DNA from: Streptomyces thermodiastaticus
GTDB lineage: Bacteria > Actinomycetota > Actinomycetes > Streptomycetales > Streptomycetaceae
DNA length: 64,000 bases
NCBI RefSeq assembly: GCF_014656135.1
Contig: NZ_BNBV01000013.1
Location: 1 to 64,000 of the forward strand
Reading direction: 5' to 3'
Of the stretch, positions 35,556 through 44,678 are shown piece by piece. The translations under genes were made by a program, and so were the position numbers. Positions within the stretch are counted from its first letter, which is position 1. Every line of letters begins with the position of its first letter. The notes below the pieces were generated by a model. The model ran no database searches. It saw nothing but the letters and a program-made list of their open reading frames with translations, and was not told the DNA's origin.

Positions 35556-36003
35556 GTGCGGCGCCTGCGCGGCAGCACGCACCGCGTCGGCCTGTACTGC
35601 GACCAGAACCACTGGCTGCACCGTGACACCACGAGCAACGCGGGCGACGCCCTGTGGATCGCGGACTACGTCACCGCCGGCAAGCCGCGCATCAAGGCTG
35701 CGTGGCTGTGCCACCAGTACACCGACCGGCCCCTCGGCACGAACGTCGCCCAGTTCGCGGACCGCGCCGCGCTGCGCGCGTGGGCGAGCAAGGGCGGCAC
35801 ACCGGCCACGCCAACGGTGGACCTGTCCAACGTCGTCGCCGCGGCCCGCACCGATCCGGGCGCCGCGCAGGGACACCAGACCCACCCCGCGGACGTCCGG
35901 ATCGTCGAGGCCGCACTGAAGGCCGAGGGACTGCTGTCCGCGAAGTACGCTTCGGACGGCTCGTTCGGCTCGACGACCGTGGCCGCGTACGCCGCTCTGG
36001 CGC
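35556..36003 (+). pseudogene. Truncated phage-type endolysin remnant
   Basis: The frame encodes the C-terminal half of a GH25-like lysozyme (STHRVGLYCDQNHWLHRDTT, ADYVTAGKPRIKAAWLCHQY, TNVAQFADRAALRAWASKG) joined to the start of a peptidoglycan-binding module (HPADVRIVEAALKAEGLLSA, YASDGSFGSTTVAAYAAL). The catalytic N-terminus is missing and the binding module stops about halfway, where another frame takes over. Such lysozymes belong to actinophages. GTG at 35556 merely marks where similarity begins; no working start is evident. Confidence 0.7.
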
Positions 36004-36222
36004 GCCCTCGAACAACTCGCCGGCCGGATCGGCTGGACGCCGCTGCGCACCCTCGCCGGGCTCCTGCTCGGCTGGGCCAAGCCGCCGCAGTACGAGCAGC
36101 CCACCGCTGTCCCGGTCAAGGTGAAGCTGGACGTGGACACTGCCGGGCTCGCCCGCGACGTCGCCGCCGTCGTGCAGCGCAGCGGAGGGAGGCTGCAGCG
36201 ACGGATGAGCGCCGTCTGCTGA
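36004..36222 (+). pseudogene. Fragment of an integrative-element or phage gene
   Basis: Directly after the endolysin remnant, the +1-shifted frame reads ALEQLAGRIGWTPLRTLAGL, LLGWAKPPQYEQPTAVPVKV, and KLDVDTAGLARDVAAVVQRS, ending at TGA 36220-36222. It has one hydrophobic stretch then a charged helix. I recall similar small proteins next to replication genes of actinomycete integrative elements but cannot name the family. There is no start codon of its own, so it looks like the tail of a gene joined by deletion. Confidence 0.5.
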
Positions 36223-36419
36223 TCCCGCTGCGCGCGCTGATCCGCATCGCGGGCAACGACCGCATCGCCATCGGCGATCCGCCGCAGCCCGTACCCGGCT
36301 GCCGGGAGTGCGCGGACCTGGTCCGGCAGCGGGCCGAGGCCCAGGCCGCAAAGGACTGCTCAAGGGCGACCGACTGCAATGTGCGGCTGCGCCGCCACGC
36401 CTGGCACGGGTGCACCTGA
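36204..36419 (+). pseudogene. Fragment of a small integrative-element protein
   Basis: In the third frame, overlapping the previous fragment, DERRLLIPLRALIRIAGNDR is followed by PPQPVPGCRECADLVRQRAE and ATDCNVRLRRHAWHGCT, ending at 36419. The C-x2-C and the D-C-N-V-R-L-R-R-H ending are typical of short Cys/His proteins in actinomycete conjugative elements. The expected start lies at the ATG of 36205-36207, but that ATG is out of frame, so a 1- or 2-base change has broken it. Unfused functional use cannot be excluded. Confidence 0.5.
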
Positions 36420-36742
36420 CCCCGTGATCTCCCGCCACGGCCCGGACGGCGATTCGGGCCGCGACGGGCAGCGGCGGCCGCCTCCGCCCCCCCGTCTGAG
36501 GCGGCCGCTCCATGCCGCCCCGCCGTCTGCGCTCCCATGCAGGCGGCGGGGCTTCACCATATGTGGGGGGTCGTGGGTGGATGTTCCACGAGGTCGCAGG
36601 GCGTTCAGCGTTCCGGGATTCTTCCGGTGGGCGGTCGGATTCCGGGTTCCTTCCGTACGATCACGCGCCCTCACGAGATCTCATGAAATACGTTGTGACG
36701 CCTGTTTGTGCAGGTCACACTCTGTACAGGCCTCTGACCTGG
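36420..36742. other. Low-G+C gene-free stretch with a possible dps terminator
   Basis: No credible gene is seen. Between 36540 and 36740 the G+C content is visibly lower than in flanking DNA, fitting leftover foreign DNA. GTGGA-TGT-TCCAC lies at 36577-36589. At 36695-36718 GTGA and CCTG pair with CAGG and TCAC around a six-base loop with a two-base bulge; this hairpin, 25 bases beyond the dps stop, could end dps transcription. Confidence 0.45.
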
Positions 36743-37213
36743 TCATGTCTGCTCCGCGGCGAACATCCAGCGCTGCTTCTCCAGCTCCGCTGTGATCGTG
36801 ATCAGCAGGTCCTGGGTGACCGGGTCCGGCTTCTCGGTGGCCTCGATGCGCTCGCGCAGCCGTGCTATGGCGGAGTCCAGGGCGTCCACCATGACCTGGA
36901 CGACGTCCGTGTCGCGCACCCAGCCGTCCTTCGGGCCGGGCAGGATGAACCGTGAGGCGATCGTCTCCGGGCGGCCGTCGGGAGGCAGGCCGAGCGCGGC
37001 GGAGCGTTCCGCGACCGTGTCGGCGAAGGAGCGGGCCGCCGACACCAGCTCGTCGAGCTGCAGGTGGATGGAGCGGAACCGCGGTCCGACGATGTTCCAG
37101 TGCGCCTGCTTGCCGATCAGCGACAGCCCCAGAAGCTCCACCAGGGTGTTCTGCAACGCGTCTCCGGTGACGTGGAGCGCCGAGTCGGGAATCGTGCTCT
37201 TCACGACAGACAT
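36743..37213 (-). CDS. dps: Dps-family ferritin-like DNA-protection protein
   Basis: A 156-residue Dps that stores iron and shields DNA during stress, forming a dodecamer. The ferroxidase residues lie in LSLIGKQAHWNIVGPRF (His near 38) and SIHLQLDELVSAARSFADTV (Asp and Glu near 53-65). The ATG at 37213 follows AAGGAGAACC; an open frame extends to 37459 without a ribosome site. The N-terminal tail is short (about 12 residues) and has one Lys, so DNA binding may be weak. It resembles streptomycete DpsA-like proteins. Confidence 0.93.
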   Translation of the reverse strand: MSVVKSTIPDSALHVTGDALQNTLVELLGLSLIGKQAHWNIVGPRFRSIHLQLDELVSAARSFADTVAERSAALGLPPDGRPETIASRFILPGPKDGWVRDTDVVQVMVDALDSAIARLRERIEATEKPDPVTQDLLITITAELEKQRWMFAAEQT

Positions 37214-37486
37214 ACGGTGGTTCTCCTTCTGCGGTCGTCCGGGGCCGTGGGAACACCCGTCCGGGCGCCTTCGCACACCGGCCCCGTGCAGGCGCGGGTG
37301 CCCCGGCCTCGGCACCGCAAACAACGCGCACATGCCCGCCGGACGACGTGCACAGGCCGGCCGGACGACGCACGACCAGGCTCGCCGGCCCGCGCGCCGG
37401 CCGCGGAACAAACCCCGTCCGGGTGTGCGTGCGCTCCCGGACGTAGCGGCCGGCACCACCGGTGTGGCGCCGGAACCACCGGTGCG

Positions 37487-38305
37487 TCAGCGTGGCACGA
37501 CCCGGTCCAGGAACGCCGTCAGGTCGGCGAACACCTCGTCCCGGTTGGTCTCCGCGAACACCTCGTGGCGGGCGCCCGGGTAGATCCGCACGGTCAGGTC
37601 ACCGCCCTGGCCGCCGGTGAGCCGTTCGACACCGGTCCGGCTGCCGGGCAGCGGCACCAGCCGGTCGTCGTCGCCGTGCAGCCACAGCACGGGCAGCGCC
37701 CCCACGTCCCCGCCCTCGGTGACGGTCCGCAGGGTCCGCGCGAACGCCTCCACCGTCGGCCGCTTCATCGGGCCGTGCCACACCAGCGGGTCCGCCGCGT
37801 AGGCCGCGCCCACCTCCGGGTCGCGGGACAGCGCCGCCGGGCTGATCGGCGTGTCGGGTATCTCCGGCAGGGCGAGCAGCCGGCCCGGCAGCTCCCACTC
37901 CCCGATGACCGGTCCGGACAGCACCAGCGCGGTCAGCTCGGACCCGTACCGCTGGGCGTAGCGGGCCGAGATCAGCCCGCCCATGGAGTGCCCGATCACG
38001 ACGAGCGGAAGCCCGGGGTGCGCGGCGCGGGCGAGATCCGCCACCGCGTGCACGTCGCTCACCACGTCCTCGAAGTCCTCGACGACCACCCGTTCGCCCG
38101 CCGAGCGGCCGTGGCCCATGTGGTCCGGCGCGTACACGGCGGCACCGTGCGCCCCGAGCACGCCGGCCGTCTGCGCGTACCGCCCGGCGTGCTCGCCGTA
38201 GCCGTGCACCAGCAGCGCGATGTACCGGGGCTCGTCGTGCGGCCACTCGTGGACGCAGAGGGCGCCCCGGGTGCCGGTCAGGGTGTGTTCGCGGGTCTCG
38301 GCCAT
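37487..38305 (-). CDS. Alpha/beta hydrolase, monoacylglycerol lipase type
   Basis: A 272-residue serine hydrolase of the Hydrolase_4 group. LLVHGYGEHAGRYAQTAGVL near residue 32 holds the oxyanion HG, VVIGHSMGGLISARYAQRYG near 101 carries the nucleophile Ser in GHSMG, WLHGDDDRLVPL near 213 the Asp and GARHEVFAETNRDE near 244 the His. Members release fatty acids from monoacylglycerols or lysophospholipids. The ATG follows GGAGG. It is divergent from the thiolase/acyl-CoA synthetase genes, which could use the released fatty acids. Confidence 0.9.
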   Translation of the reverse strand: MAETREHTLTGTRGALCVHEWPHDEPRYIALLVHGYGEHAGRYAQTAGVLGAHGAAVYAPDHMGHGRSAGERVVVEDFEDVVSDVHAVADLARAAHPGLPLVVIGHSMGGLISARYAQRYGSELTALVLSGPVIGEWELPGRLLALPEIPDTPISPAALSRDPEVGAAYAADPLVWHGPMKRPTVEAFARTLRTVTEGGDVGALPVLWLHGDDDRLVPLPGSRTGVERLTGGQGGDLTVRIYPGARHEVFAETNRDEVFADLTAFLDRVVPR

Positions 38306-38377
38306 TTCCACCTCCGGCGTCGGCATGGCTCGGCACGGGGATCTTCCCAGGGGAGCGGTCCGCGGTCTATAGTCCAA

Positions 38378-38394
38378 AACTAGCAGTGGTAGTT
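38378..38394. promoter_or_regulatory. Inverted repeat upstream of the thiolase gene
   Basis: AACTA-GCAGTGG-TAGTT is a perfect 5-base inverted repeat in an A/T-rich patch between the divergent lipase and thiolase genes, 48 bases before the thiolase start. It is placed like an operator of a TetR-type fatty acid regulator; no regulator gene is adjacent. Confidence 0.5.
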
Positions 38395-38441
38395 AACGTC
38401 GGTGCCGGCCTCGCGCGGGCCTTTCCCGGAGGAGTCTCGTC

Positions 38442-39629
<1,188 letters not shown>

Positions 39630-39741
39630 CACCGCACGGGCCGCCGCCCGGGCGAGCGGCCCGCAGCGCAGACCTGCCGGCACCGGCGCAGATCGCTCCC
39701 GTCACCGCAGCAACGACGCCGCACCCGAAGGAAGTCTCCGC

Positions 39742-41253
39742 ATGGCCACCCTCTCCGTCGCCGCCGTCCTCGCCGAGAACGCCCGTCGCCGCCCGCACAA
39801 GACCGCCCTCGTCGAGGGCGAGGTGCGGCACAGCTTCGCCGAGGTCTGGCAGCGGGCCCGCGCCCAGGCCGGCGCGCTGGCCGAGCGCGGGGTGCGGCCG
39901 GGAGACCGGGTCGCGCTGATGGCCCCCAACACCGCCGAGTTCCCGGTGGCGTACTACGCGATCGCCGCCGCCGGCGCGGTCGTCGTCCCCGTCCATCTGC
40001 TGCTGTCGGCGCCCGAGGTGGAGCACGTCCTGAAGGACAGCGGCGCCCGTCTGCTGCTGTGCCACCCGGCGCAGGCCGACACGGGTACCGCCGCCGCCCG
40101 GGCGGCGGGCGTCGACGTCGTCACCCTCGGCGAGGAGTTCGGCCGGCTCGCCGCCGACGCCGAACCGCTTCCGTCCTACGTCACCCGCGACGCCGACGAC
40201 CCGGCCGTCGTCTTCTACACCAGCGGCACCACCGGCGTCCCCAAGGGCGCCGTGCTCAGCCACTTCAACCTGGTGATGAACGCGACCGTCAACGCCTTCG
40301 ACGCCAACGACGTCCGCCCCGACGACATCGCGCTCGGCGCACTGCCGCTCTTCCACGCCTTCGGGCAGACGGTCTCGCTGAACTCCACGTGGCGGGCCGG
40401 GGCGACACTCGTGCTGCTGCCGCGCTTCGACGCCGCCCGCGCGATCGAGCTGATGGTGAAGGAGGGCGTGAACACCTTCCACGGCGTGCCGACGATGTTC
40501 GTGGCGCTGGCCGCCGCCGCGCAGGAGGCCGACGCGCTGCCCGAGCTGCGGGTGTGCGTCTCCGGCGGCGCCTCGCTGCCGGTGGCGGTGCTGGAACGTT
40601 TCGAGGCGGCCTTCGGCGCGAAGATCCACGAGGGGTACGGGCTGTCGGAGACGTCCCCGGCGGCGGCCGTGAACCAGCCGGTGTTCGGCGTCAAGCCCGG
40701 CACCGTCGGCCACCCGCTGTGGGGCGTGGACGTGGAGATCGCCCGCGCCGAGGCCGAGGACCGGATCGAACTGCTGGCGCCCGGCGAGCTGGGCGAGGTG
40801 GTGGTGCGCGGACACAACGTCTTCTCCGGCTACCTCGGCCGCCCCGAGGCCACCGCCGAGGCCCTGGTCGACGGCTGGTTCCGCACCGGCGACCTGGGCA
40901 CCAAGGACGACGAGGGGTTCATCCGGATCGTCGACCGCAAGAAGGACGTCGTCATCCGCGGCGGCTACAACGTCTACCCGCGCGAGGTCGAGGAGGTGCT
41001 GCTGCGTCACCCCGCCGTCGCGCAGGTCGCCGTCATCGGCGTGCCCGACGACCTGCACGGCGAGGAGGTGTGCGCGGTCGTCGTCCCCGCACCCGGCACC
41101 GACGTGGCACCGGACGAGATCGTCGCCTGGTCCAAGGAGCGGCTGGGCCGGCACAAGTACCCGCGGCGCGTGGAGATCACCGACGCGCTGCCGCTCGGCC
41201 CGAGCATGAAGGTGCTCAAGCGGGAACTGCGGGCCCGGTACGCGGGTGCCTGA
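39742..41253 (+). CDS. Long-chain acyl-CoA synthetase (AMP-forming)
   Basis: A 503-residue ANL-superfamily ligase that activates a carboxylic acid with ATP and CoA. The P-loop YTSGTTGVPKGAVLSHFN lies near residue 158, HEGYGLSETSPAAAVNQ near 295, GWFRTGDLGTKDDEGF near 375 (Asp of the hinge), GGYNVYPREVEE near 411 and the catalytic Lys in GPSMKVLKREL near the C-terminus. It lies downstream of a thiolase gene in the same direction, suggesting a fatty acid or aromatic acid degradation pair. Acid specificity is not predictable. Confidence 0.92.
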   Translation: MATLSVAAVLAENARRRPHKTALVEGEVRHSFAEVWQRARAQAGALAERGVRPGDRVALMAPNTAEFPVAYYAIAAAGAVVVPVHLLLSAPEVEHVLKDSGARLLLCHPAQADTGTAAARAAGVDVVTLGEEFGRLAADAEPLPSYVTRDADDPAVVFYTSGTTGVPKGAVLSHFNLVMNATVNAFDANDVRPDDIALGALPLFHAFGQTVSLNSTWRAGATLVLLPRFDAARAIELMVKEGVNTFHGVPTMFVALAAAAQEADALPELRVCVSGGASLPVAVLERFEAAFGAKIHEGYGLSETSPAAAVNQPVFGVKPGTVGHPLWGVDVEIARAEAEDRIELLAPGELGEVVVRGHNVFSGYLGRPEATAEALVDGWFRTGDLGTKDDEGFIRIVDRKKDVVIRGGYNVYPREVEEVLLRHPAVAQVAVIGVPDDLHGEEVCAVVVPAPGTDVAPDEIVAWSKERLGRHKYPRRVEITDALPLGPSMKVLKRELRARYAGA

Positions 41254-41401
41254 GACGCGGTCCCGCCCGCAGGAGGCCGCCGGCCGGCACACCGACGACT
41301 GCCGCGTGCCGTCCGGCGGGCCCGCCCGCCCCTGGTGAGCGGTCACCTGGCGAGACGGCCCTGCCGCCGCGCGCCCGTCCGCACCTAGCATCGGTCTTCG
41401 C

Positions 41402-42175
41402 ATGGACACGATCATCCAGTGGCACCTGAGCGGATGGGGCTTCGCGGCGCTCGCCTGCGCGGCCCTGCTGGTCGGCTTCTCCAAGACGGCGGTCAGCGGG
41501 GCCAACACGGTCAGCCTCGCGATCTTCGCCGCCGTCCTGCCCGCCCGCGCCTCCACCGGCGTGCTGCTGCCGGTGCTCATCGCCGGTGACGTGCTGGCCG
41601 TCCTCACCTACCGGCGGCACGCCCACTGGCCCACGCTGTGGCGGCTGTTCCCGGCGGTCGCGGTCGGCGTGGTGGCCGGAACCCTGTTCCTGACCTGGGC
41701 CGACGACGCCGTGATGCGGACCTCCATCGGAGTGATCCTGCTGCTGATGGCGGCCGTCACCGTGGTGCGGCGGCGGACGGCCGGACGCGAGCGCGAGCAG
41801 GACACGGTCACCACCCGCGCCGGCCGCCTCAAGGCCCGCTCCTACGGCGTCCTCGGCGGCTTCACCACCATGGTCGCCAACGCGGGCGGTCCGGTGATGT
41901 CGATGTATCTGCTGTCGGCCGGCTTCCGGAAGCTCGGCTTCCTTGGCACCTCGGCCTTCTTCTTCCTCGTGGTCAATGTCTCGAAGGTGCCGTTCAGCGC
42001 GGGACTCGGCCTGATCGACGGCCGCTCGCTCGTCCTGGACGCGGCCCTGGCGGTGTTCGTCGTGCCCGGCGCGCTGATCGGCAGGTGGGCCGTGCGCCGC
42101 ATCGACCAGCGGTTGTTCGAGCAGCTGGTGGTGGCGGCGACGGTCGTGGGCGGCCTGCAGCTGCTGCTCGCCTAG
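41402..42175 (+). CDS. TauE/SafE-family sulfite/anion exporter
   Basis: A 257-residue membrane protein with about eight hydrophobic segments. The family repeats are LVGFSKTAVSGANTVSLAIF near residue 24 and GFTTMVANAGGPVMSMYLLS near 155. TauE/SafE proteins move sulfite, sulfoacetate or other small organosulfur anions. The ATG at 41402 has no clear ribosome site; an A/T-poor -10-like CATCGGT lies close by, so a leaderless or weakly translated message is possible. It follows the acyl-CoA synthetase gene by 148 bases and is probably independent. Confidence 0.88.
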   Translation: MDTIIQWHLSGWGFAALACAALLVGFSKTAVSGANTVSLAIFAAVLPARASTGVLLPVLIAGDVLAVLTYRRHAHWPTLWRLFPAVAVGVVAGTLFLTWADDAVMRTSIGVILLLMAAVTVVRRRTAGREREQDTVTTRAGRLKARSYGVLGGFTTMVANAGGPVMSMYLLSAGFRKLGFLGTSAFFFLVVNVSKVPFSAGLGLIDGRSLVLDAALAVFVVPGALIGRWAVRRIDQRLFEQLVVAATVVGGLQLLLA

Positions 42176-42483
42176 ACGCCGTCCGGGAGGGTCCGGGCGC
42201 CGTCCGGTCCCCGTCGTCCGGCATGCACCGTCCGCCTCGCCCTCGTGGCCGCCGCGAACCGGCCGGAGGCCGGCGGGTGCGCTCTGTCGTGGGTGATCCT
42301 GCTCGGGCGGGACACCGGCCGAGGTCATGGCCGACGGCAACGGCCGGAGAACCGCACGGCCTGCCGGACGCCGCCCCTGGTCCTACCCCGCGGATCAGGC
42401 CGGGCTCGCGGTGCCGGGGGTGCGTGTGCTCCCCGGTCCGGCCCGGTCGGTCCGGCCTGATCCGCCTGATCGGAACGAAAGGC
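42176..42483. other. Gene-free stretch after the TauE/SafE gene
   Basis: About 310 bases with no credible frame or RNA fold on either strand. It separates the TauE/SafE gene from the convergent 58-aa membrane protein gene. Confidence 0.5.
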
Positions 42484-42499
42484 CCTCGCCGGGGCGAGG
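42484..42499 (-). terminator. Hairpin terminator of the 58-aa membrane protein gene
   Basis: CCTCGC-CGGG-GCGAGG forms a 6-base stem (7 bases if the loop is two), 18 bases beyond the stop codon on the minus strand. It is followed on that strand by GGCCTTTCGTT, giving a short T run. Confidence 0.65.
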
Positions 42500-42516
42500 A
42501 CCCCCTCAGAGGCTGT

Positions 42517-42693
42517 CTACGCCGTCGGCGCCGCGACCGAGGCGACCGCGCGGCCCAGAGCCTCGCGGACCCGGTCGTAACGCTGCACGTCCGACCAGAC
42601 GTCGGCGCGCCGTGTCCTGCCGGAACAGCAGTTCCACAGGCTTGCCACGAGTCCGGTCAGCAGCGGGATGAACAGCCAGCTCAGTGGGTCCAA
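42517..42693 (-). CDS. 58-aa single-span membrane protein
   Basis: A TTG start at 42693 follows a strong GGAAGGA at five bases and opens a 58-codon frame ending in TAG. The product begins LDPLSWLFIPLLTGLVASLW, one hydrophobic helix, then NCCSGRTRRADVWSDVQRYD and a helical tail ending in VASVAAPTA. The double Cys right after the helix could be lipidated or disulfide-linked. I do not recognise the family. The frame is supported by its own terminator and ribosome site. It lies divergent from the tail-anchored kinase gene. Confidence 0.7.
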   Translation of the reverse strand: MDPLSWLFIPLLTGLVASLWNCCSGRTRRADVWSDVQRYDRVREALGRAVASVAAPTA

Positions 42694-42713
42694 GATCGTC
42701 CTTCCTCTCCCGT

Positions 42714-42753
42714 GTGATCAGTGGGTAGGGCGACCATGACATACGTGATCAGT
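42714..42753. repeat. Direct repeat in the divergent promoter region
   Basis: GTGATCAGT occurs at 42714-42722 and 42745-42753, 31 bases apart (about three helical turns), in an A/T-richer patch upstream of the 58-aa gene. The core TGATCA is a palindrome. A regulator operator is the most likely meaning. Confidence 0.55.
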
Positions 42754-42944
42754 TCTACATATTGGTACGAAGACCGACCTTCTGCTTTTCACTCGTAAGG
42801 ATCCCAGGCACCTCCGGGTGCGTTCCGAAGGCCGGGCCGGGGTGGCGGGCGAAGCACCGGACAGTGGTCCGTGACACGCCAAGTGATCGTTAAGATGGGC
42901 GCGCTGTGAGGGTGGGACTCTTCTGGGATTGAGGCGGTCTACGG

Positions 42945-44051
42945 GTGCTGGTGGCGGATCGGTACCGGCTGCACACGGTCATCGGTCGGGGCGGGATGGG
43001 CGAGGTCTGGCGGGCCCAGGACGAGGTCCTCGGCCGGCCGGTCGCGGTCAAGCTGCTGCTGAGCGATGTGGCCGACGCCTCGGCGGAGGCCCGCTTCCGG
43101 ATGGAGGCGCAGACCTCCGCACGGCTGAACCACCCGAACGTGGTGGGCACCCTCGACTTCGGCACCTGGCAGGGCCGCTGCTTCCTGGTCATGGAACTGG
43201 TCGACGGCGGCAGCCTCGCCGGTGAACTGGCCGCAGGCGGACCGCTGACGCCGGAGCGTTTGGCCCAGGTCGCCCAGCAGGCCGGCGAGGGCCTGGCCGC
43301 GGCGCACGCCCAGGGCATCGTGCACCGGGACGTCAAACCCGGCAACCTGCTCAGCGACCACGACGGCACCGTGCGCATAGGCGACTTCGGCATCGCGCGC
43401 TTCGTTGACGACCCCTCCGCCGGACTCACCACCACCGGGCAGATCGTCGGCACCGGGCTGTACCTGGCACCCGAGCGGGCCATCGGCACGCCCGCCACCC
43501 CCGCCTCCGACATCTACTCCCTGGGCTGCGTGCTCTACCAACTGGCCGTCGGAAGACCGCCGTTCGAGTCGGACACCGCCACCGCCCTGCTGTACCAGCA
43601 CGTCGACGCCCCGCCCGTGCCGCCCAACCAGCGCGGGGCCGCGCTGCCGCCGGCCTTCGAGAACTATCTGCTGGGCATGCTCGCCAAGCGGCCCGAGGAA
43701 CGCCCCACGGCCCGCCAGGTCGCCGACTGGTTCCGCGGCGGCGCCTGGCGCGGCACCGCGGAACCCCTGCCCCCGGAGCAGCCCGGCCAGGTGCTGGAAC
43801 CCTACGCGGCCGCCCGGCCGGCACTGCACCACGGCGCGGCGCCCGCGCCGCTCGCGGGCACGGCGGCCGGCGTCGTCGACCCGCCGGCGCCGCCCGTCCT
43901 GGACACCGGCTGGCACACCACCGTGCACCGCGTCCCGGCGCGCCGTCCCGCCCTGGCAGGACCGCTGCGCCGCCACCGCCGTCTCGTCGCCGTCCTGGCC
44001 GGCGCCCTGCTGTTCGTCTGCGCTCTGCTGCTCGGCATGAACCTGTTCTGA
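42945..44051 (+). CDS. Tail-anchored Ser/Thr protein kinase
   Basis: A 368-residue Hanks-type kinase. The ATP loop is IGRGGMGEVW near residue 14, the Lys is in VAVKLLLSD near 31, the catalytic loop is HRDVKPGNLL near 127, the metal Asp is in IGDFGIARF near 146 and the APE motif is LYLAPERA near 176. After residue 270 a Pro/Ala linker leads to one hydrophobic helix at about 346-366, at the very C-terminus. There is no extracellular domain (no PASTA or sensor), unlike most receptor kinases. GTG at 42945 or 42951 may start it; TAAGAT at 42891 may be the -10 box. Confidence 0.9.
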   Translation: MLVADRYRLHTVIGRGGMGEVWRAQDEVLGRPVAVKLLLSDVADASAEARFRMEAQTSARLNHPNVVGTLDFGTWQGRCFLVMELVDGGSLAGELAAGGPLTPERLAQVAQQAGEGLAAAHAQGIVHRDVKPGNLLSDHDGTVRIGDFGIARFVDDPSAGLTTTGQIVGTGLYLAPERAIGTPATPASDIYSLGCVLYQLAVGRPPFESDTATALLYQHVDAPPVPPNQRGAALPPAFENYLLGMLAKRPEERPTARQVADWFRGGAWRGTAEPLPPEQPGQVLEPYAAARPALHHGAAPAPLAGTAAGVVDPPAPPVLDTGWHTTVHRVPARRPALAGPLRRHRRLVAVLAGALLFVCALLLGMNLF

Positions 44052-44150
44052 TCCCCGGTTGCCGTCTCCTCTGCGGCCCCGGCCTGGTGCCGGACGCGGG
44101 GTGTCCACAGGGGCTGCGTCGTCCGGGCCCCGCTGACGTACCCTGCGGGC

Positions 44151-44633
44151 ATGCGGATCTCCGTCTCCTCCGACATGGACGAACCCGTGGCGCGCGCCCT
44201 GGTCGCCCGGCTGCGCGAACGCGGGCACGAGGTGGTCACTCACGGCGCGCTGCGGCCCGGGGACGACCCGCAGTGGGCGGCCTGCTCCGAGGCCGCCGCC
44301 CGCGACGTCGCCGAGGGCCGCAGCGACCAGGCCGTGGTGTGCTGCTGGACCGGCACGGGCGCCTCCATCGCCGCGAACAAGGTGCCCGGCGTCCGGGCGG
44401 CCCTGTGCACCGACGCGTACACCGCCGAGGGCGCGCGCCGCTGGAACGACGCCAACGTCCTCGCCCTCGGGCTGCGCCTGACCTCCGAGCCGCTGCTGGC
44501 CGAGATCCTCGACGCCTGGTTCGCGGCGAGCCCGAGCACGGACCCCGAGGACCGGGAGAACGTCCAACGCGTCGGACGCCTCGACGCCGCCGGCCGCACG
44601 GCATCCGTGACGGCGGCCGACGGCGACCGCTGA
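44151..44633 (+). CDS. RpiB/LacAB-family sugar-phosphate isomerase
   Basis: A 160-residue enzyme. MRISVSSDMDEPVARALV at the N-terminus is the phosphate-binding Asp region, VCCWTGTGASIAANKVPGVR near residue 62 holds the catalytic Cys (RpiB has CGNGIG-type, LacAB similar), and CTDAYTAEGARRWNDANVL near 87 the sugar-binding region. It interconverts aldose and ketose phosphates. The TGTG in place of GIG/GSG suggests a substrate other than ribose-5-phosphate, such as a tetrulose phosphate. No sugar operon is adjacent. Confidence 0.9.
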   Translation: MRISVSSDMDEPVARALVARLRERGHEVVTHGALRPGDDPQWAACSEAAARDVAEGRSDQAVVCCWTGTGASIAANKVPGVRAALCTDAYTAEGARRWNDANVLALGLRLTSEPLLAEILDAWFAASPSTDPEDRENVQRVGRLDAAGRTASVTAADGDR

Positions 44634-44678
44634 GACCGGGGCCGGTCCGCCGGGTCACCGGCGCCGTCGGCGCATCGG

